Assembly: GCF_943737015.1 (NCBI RefSeq)
Contig: NZ_CALSFP010000001.1
Span: forward strand, 558,001 to 622,000
DNA length: 64,000 bases
Source of the DNA: Staphylococcus sp. Marseille-Q5304
GTDB taxonomy: Bacteria; Bacillota; Bacilli; Staphylococcales; Staphylococcaceae
Direction: 5' to 3'
The translations under genes and the position numbers were made by a program. Positions 49,614 through 60,131 of the stretch are shown one piece after another. The notes below the pieces were generated by a model. That model did no database searches and was not told the DNA's origin. It worked only from the letters and a program-made list of their open reading frames with translations. Every line of letters begins with the position of its first letter. Position 1 is the stretch's first letter.

Positions 49614-50993
49614 TCAATTATTATAGAATTTCTTGATATATTTGAATTTCCCTTTATAAGGAGGGAACAATAAGCTTGATTCTAGACGAGTTGTTTTAAA
49701 AATATATGATTTATCATGGCTAAATGTATTGAAACTATATTTTCCGTGATAATGTCCAATGCCAGAGCCACCGACACCGCCAAATGGTAAGTTTGAATTA
49801 GCTAAATGCATCATTGTGTCATTGATGGCACCACCACCGAATGAAATTTCATTTAACACGCGTTCTGTTGCATTTTCATCTTCACTAAAGAGATACAGTG
49901 CTAATGGTTTAGGAAGTTTACGGATGGATTCAACAGCTTCATCGAATTCATCATACGTAATGATTGGAAGTACTGGACCGAATATTTCGTCTTCCATAAT
50001 TTTAGAGTCGAACGTAATTCCATCAAGTAAAGTTGGAACGACATACAATTCATCTTCATCCGTTTCTCCACCAAGAATGATATCTGATTCATGTAATTGT
50101 AATAAGTGTTTCAATCTATCAAAGTGTCTTTGATTAACAATTCGTCCGAAATCTGGACTATCTTTCACTGATTTACCATAAAATTCTTTCAACGTTTGTT
50201 TCATGCCTTCGACCAATTGATCTTTTACTTTTCGTTGAACAAGAACGTAATCTGGAGCTACACATGTCTGACCCGCGTTTGCAAATTTACCGAAACTAAT
50301 ACGTTCACTAGCAACTTTAATATTCGCTGTATCATCCACAATAACAGGTGATTTACCGCCAAGTTCAAGTGTGACAGGCACTAAATTTTGGCTAGCAGCT
50401 TGATAGACAATCTTACCGACTTGTTTACTACCTGTAAAGAAGATGTAATCGAAAGGCATGTGAATTAATGATTGCGTTGTATTCGCATCACCCTGACAAA
50501 CAGTAATATATTCTGGTGGACATGCATCTTCAATGATTTGTTGTATCACTTCTGAAACATTAGGTGTATATTCAGAAGGTTTAAGTATCACTGTATTACC
50601 TGCAGCTATTGCACCGATTAATGGTTCGAACAATAACTGGAAAGGATAATTATATGGACCGATAATCAATACAGTTCCATAAGGCTCTTTCATAATGTAA
50701 CTTTTCGTAGGGAACATAAATATCGGAGTATTAACTTGTTTCACTTTAGTCCAATTTTTAAGTTCTTTCCTCGCTGCTTTGATATTTCTTAAAGTAAAAC
50801 CTATTTCTGCTGCATACGCTTCAACTTTATTTTTGCCTAAGTCTTTTTGAAAGGCAGTTAATAAATCGTCCTCGTGATTACGAATACTTTTACTTAATTG
50901 CTTTAATTGTTTTTTTCTGAATTTAACATTTTTAGTTTCATGTGTATTGAAAAATTGTTTACATTGATCAAACCTTTGTTTTAAATCGTCCAA
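49614..50993 (-). CDS. Aldehyde dehydrogenase
   Basis: This 459-aa class 3-like aldehyde dehydrogenase oxidises aldehydes to acids with NAD(P). Cofactor contacts are in GPYNYPFQLL and FTGSKQVGK, the general-base glutamate is in TLELGGKSPVIV and the nucleophile cysteine in FANAGQTCVAPDYV. The C-terminal LPFGGVGGSGIGHYHG is intact. The family also includes fatty and aromatic aldehyde enzymes, so the substrate is unknown. Confidence 0.93.
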   Translation of the reverse strand: MDDLKQRFDQCKQFFNTHETKNVKFRKKQLKQLSKSIRNHEDDLLTAFQKDLGKNKVEAYAAEIGFTLRNIKAARKELKNWTKVKQVNTPIFMFPTKSYIMKEPYGTVLIIGPYNYPFQLLFEPLIGAIAAGNTVILKPSEYTPNVSEVIQQIIEDACPPEYITVCQGDANTTQSLIHMPFDYIFFTGSKQVGKIVYQAASQNLVPVTLELGGKSPVIVDDTANIKVASERISFGKFANAGQTCVAPDYVLVQRKVKDQLVEGMKQTLKEFYGKSVKDSPDFGRIVNQRHFDRLKHLLQLHESDIILGGETDEDELYVVPTLLDGITFDSKIMEDEIFGPVLPIITYDEFDEAVESIRKLPKPLALYLFSEDENATERVLNEISFGGGAINDTMMHLANSNLPFGGVGGSGIGHYHGKYSFNTFSHDKSYIFKTTRLESSLLFPPYKGKFKYIKKFYNN

Positions 50994-51042
50994 TGATATC
51001 CTCCTAGTCTGACATACATAAATGTTGTCAAATTGATAAAAA

Positions 51043-51109
51043 TGGAGTGGGACAGAAATCTAAAGTATTCGCAAGATTTCAATATCCCACCCCGGCAAGG
51101 GTGACTAGT
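51043..51109 (-). repeat. Staphylococcal intergenic repeat, copy C
   Basis: Read on the minus strand it runs from CTAGTCACCCTTGCCGGGG to GATTTCTGTCCCACTCCA, matching copy A in the opposite orientation. It lies between the aldehyde dehydrogenase and ppaC genes. Confidence 0.7.
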
Positions 51110-51148
51110 TAGTCGTGACTATACGTTTGCTAGAGATGTAGTGAATAA

Positions 51149-52075
51149 TTAACTTAAAGCATCTGTAATTTGTGGTACGACTTGTTTCTTTCTTGATACT
51201 ACGCCTGGTAAGAAAGCAGTGCCGTTATCAAGTTCCACATCAAATGCTTGACCGACTTTATCTTTTTCTGATCCAACTGCTAAGATCTTAGAGTTACTGT
51301 TTAAAATGTCAGTAACAACGAGTACAAATAAGTCGTATTTTTCTTCTGCACTTGCAGTTAACATTTCTTTTTCAAGTTCTTCTTTACGTTCGAATACTTC
51401 ATCGATGTCAACTGCGTTAACTTGTGCGATGCGTGTAGTGTTGTCGCCCATGTTGAATGATTTCGCATCCATTGTAATTAATTCTGAAGCGGATTTATCA
51501 GTTGTAGATGCGCCTGCTTTTAAGAAATCTAAACCGTATTGTTCTAAATCCACTTTGGCAATTGATTTTAAAGCTTCTGCGGCTTCCACATCTTCATCTG
51601 TACAAGTTGGTGATTTGAATAATAAAGTATCTGAAATAATTGCAGAAATCATTAATCCAGCGATTTCAGGAGAAATTTCAAAACCACGTTCTTTGTACAT
51701 TTTATATAAAATTGTAGCTGTACAACCAACTGGTTCTGCACGGTAATAAAGAGGTGCAGCTGTTTCAAAGTTAGCAATTCTATGATGGTCAACGACATGT
51801 TGAATTTCAGCATCTGCAATAGAATCTGCACTTTGTTGGAATTCGTTATGGTCAACTAAGATAACTTTTTGATCGCTTAAATTATCTGATAGCAATTCAG
51901 GTGCATCGATTTTAAAATAATCTAACGCAAACTGAGTTTCAGCACCTACTTCTCCTAATCGATAAGGTGTTGCTTCAGTGTTACCTGTTTGCTTTTCAAA
52001 ATCAGCCATAATAATCGCAGATGAAATTGCATCTGTATCAGGATTTTTATGTCCGAAAATATATGTTTTAGCCAT
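51149..52075 (-). CDS. ppaC: Manganese-dependent inorganic pyrophosphatase
   Basis: This 308-aa DHH-family (family II) enzyme hydrolyses pyrophosphate and so drives biosynthesis. Metal-binding motifs are FGHKNPDTDAIS at the N-terminus and VDHHRIANFE in the middle, and the C-terminal DHHA2 domain ends with the substrate-binding SRKKQVVP. The start follows GGAGAA. Confidence 0.96.
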   Translation of the reverse strand: MAKTYIFGHKNPDTDAISSAIIMADFEKQTGNTEATPYRLGEVGAETQFALDYFKIDAPELLSDNLSDQKVILVDHNEFQQSADSIADAEIQHVVDHHRIANFETAAPLYYRAEPVGCTATILYKMYKERGFEISPEIAGLMISAIISDTLLFKSPTCTDEDVEAAEALKSIAKVDLEQYGLDFLKAGASTTDKSASELITMDAKSFNMGDNTTRIAQVNAVDIDEVFERKEELEKEMLTASAEEKYDLFVLVVTDILNSNSKILAVGSEKDKVGQAFDVELDNGTAFLPGVVSRKKQVVPQITDALS

Positions 52076-52130
52076 GTAATCATTCTCCTAACCAATATTT
52101 TTAATTACATTTTAGCATGTTCAAGTGTCT

Positions 52131-52682
52131 TTATTCTACTTCGGCACCTAAAGAATTTTTAAAATGATCAAGTGCCCAATCATGCCCAACCGGATTGAAA
52201 CTTGCAACGCCTTTAACTGGAATCGTTAAATGGTAGCCTAAATTATAAGCAGTTACTGCAGTGTGTAATATACAAATGTCAGTACATACACCTACAATTT
52301 CTAAGTGAGTAATACCACGTTCGCGTAACATGATATCTAATGGTGTGCCATGGAAAGAATCGTAGCGTGTCTTATCAAGATAATGTACGTAATCATTAAA
52401 TAGAATGTTTTGATAAATATCGTTTACTTTACCGTAAAGTTCTCTACCTAATGTGCCAATAATATTGTGAGGTGGGAATAACTTACTTTCTGGGTGGAAC
52501 TGGTTTTCTTCGTAATGCAAATCCATCATAAAGAAGATATCGTTTTTTTCTTTATTGTATGCTTCTATACGTTCAACAATATAACTTTCAATTTTTTGAC
52601 CTGGTTCACCACAAGTTAATTTGCCGTTATCTGCGACGAAATCATTGGAATAGTCGACGATAATCAGTGCACTTTTCTTCAT
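52131..52682 (-). CDS. pncA: Nicotinamidase-like cysteine hydrolase
   Basis: This 183-aa isochorismatase-fold enzyme is predicted to deamidate nicotinamide to nicotinate. The catalytic triad fits: Asp in LIIVDYSNDF, Lys in LDKTRYDSF and Cys in GVCTDICILHTA, with a cis-peptide nearby. Genes for the next NAD steps, pncB and nadE, lie about 5 kb away. Other isochorismatase-like activities cannot be excluded. Confidence 0.87.
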   Translation of the reverse strand: MKKSALIIVDYSNDFVADNGKLTCGEPGQKIESYIVERIEAYNKEKNDIFFMMDLHYEENQFHPESKLFPPHNIIGTLGRELYGKVNDIYQNILFNDYVHYLDKTRYDSFHGTPLDIMLRERGITHLEIVGVCTDICILHTAVTAYNLGYHLTIPVKGVASFNPVGHDWALDHFKNSLGAEVE

Positions 52683-52818
52683 TTGTATAAAACACTCCCG
52701 TATTCAAGTTTGTAGTCATTATAAACTATATCATTAAAACTATAAAGGTTGTGCTACGGGTTTAAAAAATAGTTTAAACGTTAATATATAAATATTAATT
52801 TTTGAAAGGATTTCAATT

Positions 52819-53910
52819 ATGATAAATGCTAAAGAATTTGGATTAAAAGGCAAAAATAAAAGAGCTGATACCCGTGCGTTACAACGTGCTTTGAATTATG
52901 CAAAAAAACATGGAAATACTGAAATATATATTCCAGCAGGTGAATACCATATTCGTAAAGCGCTCGTCATATATGCGCGTACATCGCTTATACTTGATGA
53001 CAACGCAGTGCTTAAACGTTGTGGTAAAGATGCGTTGTTAAAGAATGGAACGAAGCTCAAACGTTATTACGGTTACGATGGAAATGGTCATATTCGAATC
53101 AGTGGTGGTACATTTGATATGAATGGTGAAGCATATCCATATAACAATACAGCGATGAGTATTGGCCATGCACGTGAAATAGAGATTAGAAACGTTACGT
53201 TTAAAGATATAGTAGGTGGGCATGCAATAGACGCATGCGGTTTAAATGGTTTATATATGGGTGGTTGTCAGTTTTTAGGATTTAACAACCCTCAAGGAGA
53301 TCGTAGCTTTTCTGAAGCGATTCAAATTGATTTACAAGTTAAAGGAGCATTTCCGAAATTTGGTGCAGCTGATGGCACAATTACTAAAAATGTAATTATT
53401 GAGCATTGTTATTTTGGAAATTCTGACACACCGACAATGCAACCATGGAATCGTGCAATAGGATCACATGCGAGTCGTTTTAATCAGTTTTACGATAATA
53501 TCCACATTCGTCATAATACTTTTGAGGGTATGGGATATTATGCGTTAACTCCTTTGAAATCAACAAATATGTATATATACGATAATCACTTTATTAATTG
53601 TAATGGTGGTATTCGATATTTAGCAGTTAAAGAAGGGAAGAACGCACGCGATTTAAAAGGTAAAGAACGTTCAACCCAAGCAGGTAAACATTTGTACATT
53701 TATAATAATGATTTTGAAGGTCATATGAAGAAAGATGCAGTTCATATACAAAGTTATAATTGCGTAAAGCATCAAGATATTGTCATTGCCGATAATCATT
53801 TTAATGATGAATCACAAAGTTTATTTTTAAATAATATTCAAGGGCTCGTGTTGGATGTTCCTGACAACACTAAAATCAAAGCCACTCAACTTATAAATAT
53901 AAATGAATAA
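52819..53910 (+). CDS. Right-handed beta-helix protein (pectate lyase-like fold)
   Basis: This 363-aa protein has repeated coils typical of parallel beta-helix enzymes: AGEYHIRKALVIYARTSLILDDNA, HIRISGGTFDMNG, VIIEHCYFGNSD, NIHIRHNTFEGMGY, NMYIYDNHFINCNGG and DIVIADNHFNDES. The pattern matches glycosyl hydrolase family 28-like and phage tail depolymerase folds. No signal peptide is visible, so it is probably cytosolic. The function is unknown to me. The start follows GAAAGGA. Confidence 0.78.
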   Translation: MINAKEFGLKGKNKRADTRALQRALNYAKKHGNTEIYIPAGEYHIRKALVIYARTSLILDDNAVLKRCGKDALLKNGTKLKRYYGYDGNGHIRISGGTFDMNGEAYPYNNTAMSIGHAREIEIRNVTFKDIVGGHAIDACGLNGLYMGGCQFLGFNNPQGDRSFSEAIQIDLQVKGAFPKFGAADGTITKNVIIEHCYFGNSDTPTMQPWNRAIGSHASRFNQFYDNIHIRHNTFEGMGYYALTPLKSTNMYIYDNHFINCNGGIRYLAVKEGKNARDLKGKERSTQAGKHLYIYNNDFEGHMKKDAVHIQSYNCVKHQDIVIADNHFNDESQSLFLNNIQGLVLDVPDNTKIKATQLININE

Positions 53911-53913
53911 ATA

Positions 53914-53928
53914 ATGAAAGCGCTTAAA
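53914..53928. promoter_or_regulatory. Candidate cre site upstream of sdcS
   Basis: ATGAAAGCGCTTAAA matches the CcpA cre consensus (WTGNAANCGNWNNCW) except at one base and contains the palindromic AAGCGCTT. It lies about 80 nt before the dicarboxylate transporter, consistent with carbon catabolite repression of C4-acid uptake. Confidence 0.6.
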
Positions 53929-54006
53929 TATAATATTTCCTTTTAAGATATTTGTGTTATAATTAAATAATATTTAGAATATTCACAAAATTTGTGGGGG
54001 GATATT

Positions 54007-55566
54007 ATGTTAAATCTAGAAAAAGGGGACTCTAGAGCAGCGCATTATTTAACTTTCTTTTCTAAACAGCAAAAGAAACCGTCATATAATTTGGGACAGT
54101 TGATTGGACTCATATTAGGGCCATTGTTATTTGTATTAACATTATTGTTTGTACATCCACATGGTTTACCTAGTAAGGGTGTTTTTGTTTTAGCGATTAC
54201 TTTATGGATAGCTACTTGGTGGATTACAGAAGCTATTCCAATTGCGGCCACAAGTTTTTTACCTTTGATTTTATTACCTATCGGTCATGTGTTGAATCCT
54301 GATGAGGTATCAGCGAAATATGGTAACGATATTATATTTTTATTTTTAGGTGGCTTTATACTAGCTATAGCCATGGAAAGATGGAATTTGCATACGAGAG
54401 TGGCATTAACCATTATTAGTTATTTAGGTACAAGTACTGGGAAGATTTTATTAGGATTTATGGTTGCTACAGCATTTTTATCTATGTTTGTTTCGAACAC
54501 TGCAGCAGTCATGATTATGATTCCAATTGGGTTAGCAATTATTAAAGAGGCAAACGAACTAAGAGAAGAGAATGTCAGCTCAAGCAGTTTGAAGAAATTT
54601 GAACAATCACTGGTTCTGGCAATTGGATATGCTGGAACAATAGGAGGGCTCGGTACACTTATCGGGACACCGCCTTTAATTATCTTGAAAGGACAATTTC
54701 AATCTACTTTCGGCCAAGAAATAAGTTTCGCAAAATGGATGATTATAGGTGTACCAACCGTCATTTTACTGTTAGGGCTAGTATGGTTCTACATACGATT
54801 TATCGCATTTAAACATGATATGAAATCATTGCCAGGTGGCCAAGATCTCATTAAGGAAAAATTAAACGAACTAGGCAAAATGAAATATGAAGAAAAAGTT
54901 GTTCAAGCAGTTTTCATTTTAGCTAGTTTATTATGGATTAGCAGAGAATTCTTGCTCAAAAATTGGAGTGTAACATCCGAAGTTGCAGATGGAACCATTG
55001 CGATGTTTATCTCAGTATTATTATTTTTAATTCCAGCTAAAAACAAAGAAAAACATAAACGTATTATTGATTGGGAAGTGGCTAAAGATCTACCATGGGG
55101 CGTACTCATCTTATTTGGTGGAGGTTTAGCTTTAGCTGAAGGAATTTCAAAGAGTGGTTTAGCAAAATGGTTAGGTGAACAGCTTAAATTAATCGATGGG
55201 GTTAGCCCAATTATTATCGTGATTGTTATTACGATCTTTGTATTGTTCTTAACTGAAATTACTTCTAATACAGCAACGGCAACTATGATATTGCCTATAT
55301 TAGCTACTTTGTCTGTAGCGGTACAAGTGCACCCATTATTATTAATGGTGCCTGCAGCAATGGCAGCGAACTGTGCATATATGTTACCCGTAGGTACACC
55401 ACCTAATGCGATTGTCTTTGGTACAGGACGTATTTCTATTAAAAAAATGGCAACCGTTGGATTCTGGGTTAATATACTTAGCGTAATTATCATCGTGCTC
55501 ATCGTTTATTTCTTAGTACCACCTGTATTAGGTATCGACGTTACAAAACCATTACCATTGAAATAA
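54007..55566 (+). CDS. sdcS: Sodium-coupled dicarboxylate transporter (SdcS, SLC13/DASS)
   Basis: This membrane protein of about 519 aa imports succinate, fumarate and malate with sodium. It is close to S. aureus SdcS throughout. The two sodium/substrate motifs are SNTAAVMIMIP and SNTATATMILP, with GTPPLIILKG and VGTPPNAIVFG in matching positions. I start at 54007 (MLNLEKGDS), after GGGGGG, though the frame continues upstream. A terminator follows. Confidence 0.95.
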   Translation: MLNLEKGDSRAAHYLTFFSKQQKKPSYNLGQLIGLILGPLLFVLTLLFVHPHGLPSKGVFVLAITLWIATWWITEAIPIAATSFLPLILLPIGHVLNPDEVSAKYGNDIIFLFLGGFILAIAMERWNLHTRVALTIISYLGTSTGKILLGFMVATAFLSMFVSNTAAVMIMIPIGLAIIKEANELREENVSSSSLKKFEQSLVLAIGYAGTIGGLGTLIGTPPLIILKGQFQSTFGQEISFAKWMIIGVPTVILLLGLVWFYIRFIAFKHDMKSLPGGQDLIKEKLNELGKMKYEEKVVQAVFILASLLWISREFLLKNWSVTSEVADGTIAMFISVLLFLIPAKNKEKHKRIIDWEVAKDLPWGVLILFGGGLALAEGISKSGLAKWLGEQLKLIDGVSPIIIVIVITIFVLFLTEITSNTATATMILPILATLSVAVQVHPLLLMVPAAMAANCAYMLPVGTPPNAIVFGTGRISIKKMATVGFWVNILSVIIIVLIVYFLVPPVLGIDVTKPLPLK

Positions 55567-55573
55567 TTAAATA

Positions 55574-55615
55574 TAAAAATAGACTGGCTAATAACGTTTT
55601 TATTAGCCAGTTTTT
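55574..55615. terminator. Terminator after sdcS
   Basis: The arms ACTGGCTAATAA and TTATTAGCCAGT are followed by TTTTTT, serving sdcS. Confidence 0.9.
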
Positions 55616-55646
55616 TATGCAGGGATTCGTTATATTTCGCTCTGTA

Positions 55647-56450
55647 TTAATTGATTCGTTTAAACGAACCGATAATTGTTACTTCAAAATCTAAAGTGTG
55701 TAAAATAGTCATAATCTTTTTAAGTTCATCATTCATAGGTGTATCGGCTTGCACGAAGAAATGATACATACCTAATTTTGTTTTAAGAGGTCGTGATTCA
55801 ATCCACGAAAGGTTGATATTAAACATAGCGAATGTATTTAATATGCTTGCAAGTAAACCAGCTTTGTCCTGTTTCGGTGTGATTAAGAGCATCGTATCGG
55901 TTGCTAAGTTGCTATATTCGGGTTGGTTACTCACGACTAAGAAACGTGTTGTATTGTGTGGATAGTCTTGTATGTTTTTGGCAAGTGGTTTGTAACCATA
56001 GGGTTCTCCACTACCTAATGGTGCAATAGCACCGATATTTTCAGTAATCTTTTCCAGACTAGCAATCGTGCTATCTACGTAGTCATAAGTGTATTGATTT
56101 TTTTGAATGAAATGACTTGTTTGACTGATAGCAGGTGCTATGGAATAAACTTGTGCAATATCACTTGGATGGACATGGTCTAATCCATAAAGCGCGAATT
56201 GAATATTTAAATGTATCTCTCCATGTGCAAAAATATTTTGCTGCGTTAGCGCATCAGCGACAATATTGATAGTCCCTTCGATTGAATTTTCAATAGGGAC
56301 GACTGCAATACTTTTGTCGTCGTTAGATACAGCATTGACCACTTCATAGAGGTTGGATTTCGAGACGTAATTTACTTCATTTTCTGATTTGTATTGTTGT
56401 GCTGCTAAATATGAGAAAGTGCTTTTTGGACCTAAATAGTATAATTTCAT
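55647..56450 (-). CDS. pheA: Prephenate dehydratase
   Basis: This 267-aa enzyme converts prephenate to phenylpyruvate on the way to phenylalanine. The N-terminal YYLGPKSTFSYLA, the catalytic region IEGTINIVADAL and NTTRFLVVS, and a C-terminal ACT domain with the ESRP motif for phenylalanine feedback are present. There is no fused chorismate mutase. It lies 36 nt after nos in the same direction. Confidence 0.95.
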   Translation of the reverse strand: MKLYYLGPKSTFSYLAAQQYKSENEVNYVSKSNLYEVVNAVSNDDKSIAVVPIENSIEGTINIVADALTQQNIFAHGEIHLNIQFALYGLDHVHPSDIAQVYSIAPAISQTSHFIQKNQYTYDYVDSTIASLEKITENIGAIAPLGSGEPYGYKPLAKNIQDYPHNTTRFLVVSNQPEYSNLATDTMLLITPKQDKAGLLASILNTFAMFNINLSWIESRPLKTKLGMYHFFVQADTPMNDELKKIMTILHTLDFEVTIIGSFKRIN

Positions 56451-56486
56451 AGCGTGTGACTCCTTGAGTGATGAGTAAATTGTTAT

Positions 56487-57551
56487 CTAATGGAAGGGGC
56501 AGCCTGAAGTGCCTCTCTTTTTATAGAAGAAATTGGGCTCTCGCATAGTGTTATCATAACCATGATGATAGTTAGAAACGAGTGTAGGCGATAACGATGG
56601 TGCTAACCAAGACCATTTACCAGTAACTGTTCTATGTTGTTTATGTTCATTTGATTCAAATCTTTCAAACTGTTTTGAAGCGGTTAAATGATCAACAATT
56701 GAAACGCCTTCGTTTTTAAATGATTGGTATACCGCATCATTCAATTCTACGAGTGTGCGATCTTTATTAAATGAATTATTTTTAAGTGTATCAAATTCGA
56801 AAGCGGCTGCAACTTTTTCTAATAAATTATAGCGATAACTGTCTGTAAAGTTTCGTACTGCGATTTCATTTACCATGTACCATCCATTGAATGGTGCCGT
56901 TGGATAAGTAATGCCACCAATTTTTAAATCCATATTTGAAATGATTGGTACTGCATACCACTTCAAGTTAAGGCTTTTGAGTTTAGGGAATTTGTCATGT
57001 GTAATAGGGACTTCTTTTATTATATTTGAATTATATTCGTGATACTTCATAGAGCCATTTGGACAACGGTAAATCAGGGGCAGTATATCAAAGTCTGTAT
57101 ATCCACCTGACCAACCTAAATGGTGTGCGAGTTGCGTAACTTCTTGTTCAGCAGGGTCACCTTTTTCAACGTACCCCGCATATCTAATGAGCTGGTTGTT
57201 ATAAATTGTTGGTGGGTCCTCCGCAGAATAAATTGTAATACAAGGCTTGATCTTTCCATCATTTGTGGCGAATTTGATATGGTGTTCGATACTATTTATA
57301 AATGCTTGTTCTGTTCGAATATCTCTTGCATCGATTACATGTAATGTCTCCCAAAAGAACCGGCCAATGCATCGATTTGAATTTCTCCAGGCCATTTTGG
57401 CACCATATTTAAGTTCTTCTGACGTATGTGAGTAAGTGCCTCTCTCGTTAATCTCACGTTCGATTTCATGTATTCGCTTAGAAATTGCTTGTGGCTCGTA
57501 TTGTAATTCTTGATACATGGTCTCTATGAATGTTCTAGCTTGTTCTAACAT
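56487..57551 (-). CDS. nos: Nitric oxide synthase oxygenase
   Basis: Bacterial NOS makes nitric oxide and citrulline from arginine, using a separate reductase because there is no flavin domain. The protein is 354 aa. The heme-ligand cysteine lies in [10 protein letters not shown], the arginine-binding glutamate in [13 protein letters not shown], and the pterin-side C-terminal aromatic region ends [11 protein letters not shown]. In S. aureus nos and pheA are likewise adjacent. Confidence 0.96.
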   Translation of the reverse strand: MLEQARTFIETMYQELQYEPQAISKRIHEIEREINERGTYSHTSEELKYGAKMAWRNSNRCIGRFFWETLHVIDARDIRTEQAFINSIEHHIKFATNDGKIKPCITIYSAEDPPTIYNNQLIRYAGYVEKGDPAEQEVTQLAHHLGWSGGYTDFDILPLIYRCPNGSMKYHEYNSNIIKEVPITHDKFPKLKSLNLKWYAVPIISNMDLKIGGITYPTAPFNGWYMVNEIAVRNFTDSYRYNLLEKVAAAFEFDTLKNNSFNKDRTLVELNDAVYQSFKNEGVSIVDHLTASKQFERFESNEHKQHRTVTGKWSWLAPSLSPTLVSNYHHGYDNTMREPNFFYKKRGTSGCPFH

Positions 57552-57765
57552 ATTAACACCTCGACCATATTATAAATTATTTTCTGTAAAATAGAATCAT
57601 TCTGATGAAAATGTCACTATTTTGTTGCAGTTAATTTAAAATTTATAAAAATATTCGCAAATAATTCAGTTAATTTGTAACAATTATGTTTATTGTGTAG
57701 TTATCATGTGTTTCTGTTATCGCTTTTATGCTAAACTGATGGAAAAGTTGATTGGAGTGATAGTG

Positions 57766-59235
57766 ATGTACCAATACGAAGACGATACCTTTGTATTGCA
57801 TAACGATCTGTATCAAATAAATATGGCTGAAAGTTATTGGAATGATGGGATTCATGAACGTTGGTCAGTATTTGATTTATACTTTAGAAATATGCCGTTT
57901 GATAGTGGATATGCCGTATTTAATGGGTTGAAACGTGTAATTGATTTTATTGAAAACTTCCATTTTTCATCATCTGATATTGAATATTTAAAATCGATTG
58001 GTTACAAAGATGATTTTCTGAGTTATTTAAAAACTTTAAAATTTACTGGGAATATTCGTTCAATGCAAGAAGGCGAGCTTTGTTTTGGTAACGAACCACT
58101 TATTAGAGTGGAAGCCCCTTTAATTCAAGCTCAATTAATAGAAACGATGTTATTAAATATAGTGAATTTCCATACACTTATAACTACAAAAGCAAGTCGA
58201 ATTAGACATGTTGCACCACAAGATCAGCTTATGGAATTTGGAACGAGACGTGCACAAGAAACCGACGCTGCACTATGGGGATCTAGAGCAGCTTACATAG
58301 GTGGTTTTGATTCAACGAGTAATGTACGAGCTGGTAAACTATTTGGTATTCCTGTTTCGGGAACGCACGCACATGCGCTTGTTCAGACTTATGGGGATGA
58401 ATACATTGCCTTTAAAAAATACGCAGAGCGCCATAAAGATTGTGTGTTCTTAGTAGATACATTCCATACATTGAAATCAGGTGTGCCGACTGCGATAAAA
58501 GTTGCGAAAGAGTTAGGAGATAAAATTAATTTCGTCGGCATACGTTTAGACTCAGGTGATATCGCTTATTTATCTAAAGAAGCACGTAAAATGCTTGATG
58601 AAGCAGGATTTACAGACACCAAAATTATCGCTTCAAATGATTTAGATGAACAGACGATAATGAGTTTGAAATCTCAAGGTGCTAAAGTGGATTCATGGGG
58701 GATTGGGACGAAATTAATCACCGGATATGATCAACCTGCTTTAGGTGCAGTTTACAAACTCGTAGCCGTGCAAGACAGCTCTGGCGAATATGTTGATCGT
58801 ATCAAATTGTCTAATAATGCGGAAAAAGTAACAACACCTGGTAAGAAAAATGTGTATCGTATTATTAATAAGAAAACAAATAAAGCAGAAGGTGATTACA
58901 TTACTTTAGAACACGAAGATCCTGACGCAGAATCACCACTTAAATTATTCCATCCAGTTCACACATATAAAATGAAATTCATTAAATCTTTTACAGCGAA
59001 AAACTTGCATCATGACATTTTTAAAGAAGGTAAACTTGTCTATGAGTTGCCAAGTGAGAAAGAAGCACAAGCATATTTAGATGACAATCTGTTACATCTT
59101 TGGGAAGAAAATAAACGTCACCTCAACCCACAAGATTATCCAGTTGATTTAAGTACAGCTTGTTGGGAAAATAAACATAAACGCATTTTCGAAGTAGCAG
59201 AACATGTGAAGGAGATGGAAGAAGAAAATGAGTAA
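57766..59235 (+). CDS. pncB: Nicotinate phosphoribosyltransferase
   Basis: This enzyme couples nicotinate with PRPP to nicotinate mononucleotide for NAD salvage. The protein is about 489 aa. The segment [15 protein letters not shown] near the start, EFGTRRAQ and [23 protein letters not shown] are conserved. I start at 57766 (MYQYEDDTF) following GGAGTGATAGTG; the upstream part of the open frame has no homologue. It overlaps nadE by eight bases. Confidence 0.95.
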   Translation: MYQYEDDTFVLHNDLYQINMAESYWNDGIHERWSVFDLYFRNMPFDSGYAVFNGLKRVIDFIENFHFSSSDIEYLKSIGYKDDFLSYLKTLKFTGNIRSMQEGELCFGNEPLIRVEAPLIQAQLIETMLLNIVNFHTLITTKASRIRHVAPQDQLMEFGTRRAQETDAALWGSRAAYIGGFDSTSNVRAGKLFGIPVSGTHAHALVQTYGDEYIAFKKYAERHKDCVFLVDTFHTLKSGVPTAIKVAKELGDKINFVGIRLDSGDIAYLSKEARKMLDEAGFTDTKIIASNDLDEQTIMSLKSQGAKVDSWGIGTKLITGYDQPALGAVYKLVAVQDSSGEYVDRIKLSNNAEKVTTPGKKNVYRIINKKTNKAEGDYITLEHEDPDAESPLKLFHPVHTYKMKFIKSFTAKNLHHDIFKEGKLVYELPSEKEAQAYLDDNLLHLWEENKRHLNPQDYPVDLSTACWENKHKRIFEVAEHVKEMEEENE

Positions 59236-60049
59236 CTTGCAAGATATCGTTGTAAGAGAAATGAAAGTTAAACCTGAAATTGACAGTCACGCTGAAACTC
59301 GCAGTATTATACAATTTATCAAAAGTTATGTTCAATCACACTCATTTATCGAATCATTAGTATTAGGTATCTCAGGAGGACAAGATTCAACATTAACAGG
59401 CAAGTTATGTCAAATTGCTGTTAACGAACTGAAACAAGAGGATGTTCACTGTGAGTTTATAGCTGTGAAGCTACCTTATGGTGTGCAAAAAGACGCTGAC
59501 GAAGTCGAAGATGCCTTAGCATTTATAGAGCCTGACAAAACGTATACAGTAAATATTAAACCAGCAGTTGATCAAAGTGTTGCGTCACTGGAAGCATCTG
59601 GAATTACACTTAATGATTTCCATAAAGGTAATGAAAAGGCTCGTGAACGTATGAAAGTACAATATTCTATTGCCGCACATCATCAAGGCATCGTTGTCGG
59701 TACAGACCATTCTGCTGAAAATGTAACTGGTTTTTATACAAAATATGGTGATGGGGCAGCAGATATTGCACCAATCTTTGGCCTTAATAAACGTCAAGGC
59801 AAACAACTATTACAATATCTAGAAGCACCACAACATTTATACGATAAAGTACCGACAGCTGATTTAGAAGATGATAAACCTCAATTGCCAGATGAAGAAG
59901 CGCTTGGTGTTAGTTATCATGACATTGATGATTATTTAGAAGGTAAATCTGTACCGAGTGAAGCAAAAGATACTATTGAAAATCACTATATCAAAGCTGC
60001 GCATAAACGTGAACTAGCCTACACGAGATACACTTGGCCTAAAAATTAA
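59228..60049 (+). CDS. nadE: Ammonia-dependent NAD synthetase
   Basis: This enzyme makes NAD from nicotinate adenine dinucleotide, ATP and ammonia. The protein is 273 aa, the ammonia-dependent length without a glutaminase domain. The ATP-PPi loop is [14 protein letters not shown], and [23 protein letters not shown] and [12 protein letters not shown] follow. Overlap with pncB indicates joint expression for NAD salvage. Confidence 0.97.
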   Translation: MSNLQDIVVREMKVKPEIDSHAETRSIIQFIKSYVQSHSFIESLVLGISGGQDSTLTGKLCQIAVNELKQEDVHCEFIAVKLPYGVQKDADEVEDALAFIEPDKTYTVNIKPAVDQSVASLEASGITLNDFHKGNEKARERMKVQYSIAAHHQGIVVGTDHSAENVTGFYTKYGDGAADIAPIFGLNKRQGKQLLQYLEAPQHLYDKVPTADLEDDKPQLPDEEALGVSYHDIDDYLEGKSVPSEAKDTIENHYIKAAHKRELAYTRYTWPKN

Positions 60050-60131
60050 AAACCCGAAAACTTTCTAGTGACAAATTAAATATTCACTGATAAAATAATG
60101 TGAATTTAATGAACAGAAAGGGAAATGTGTG

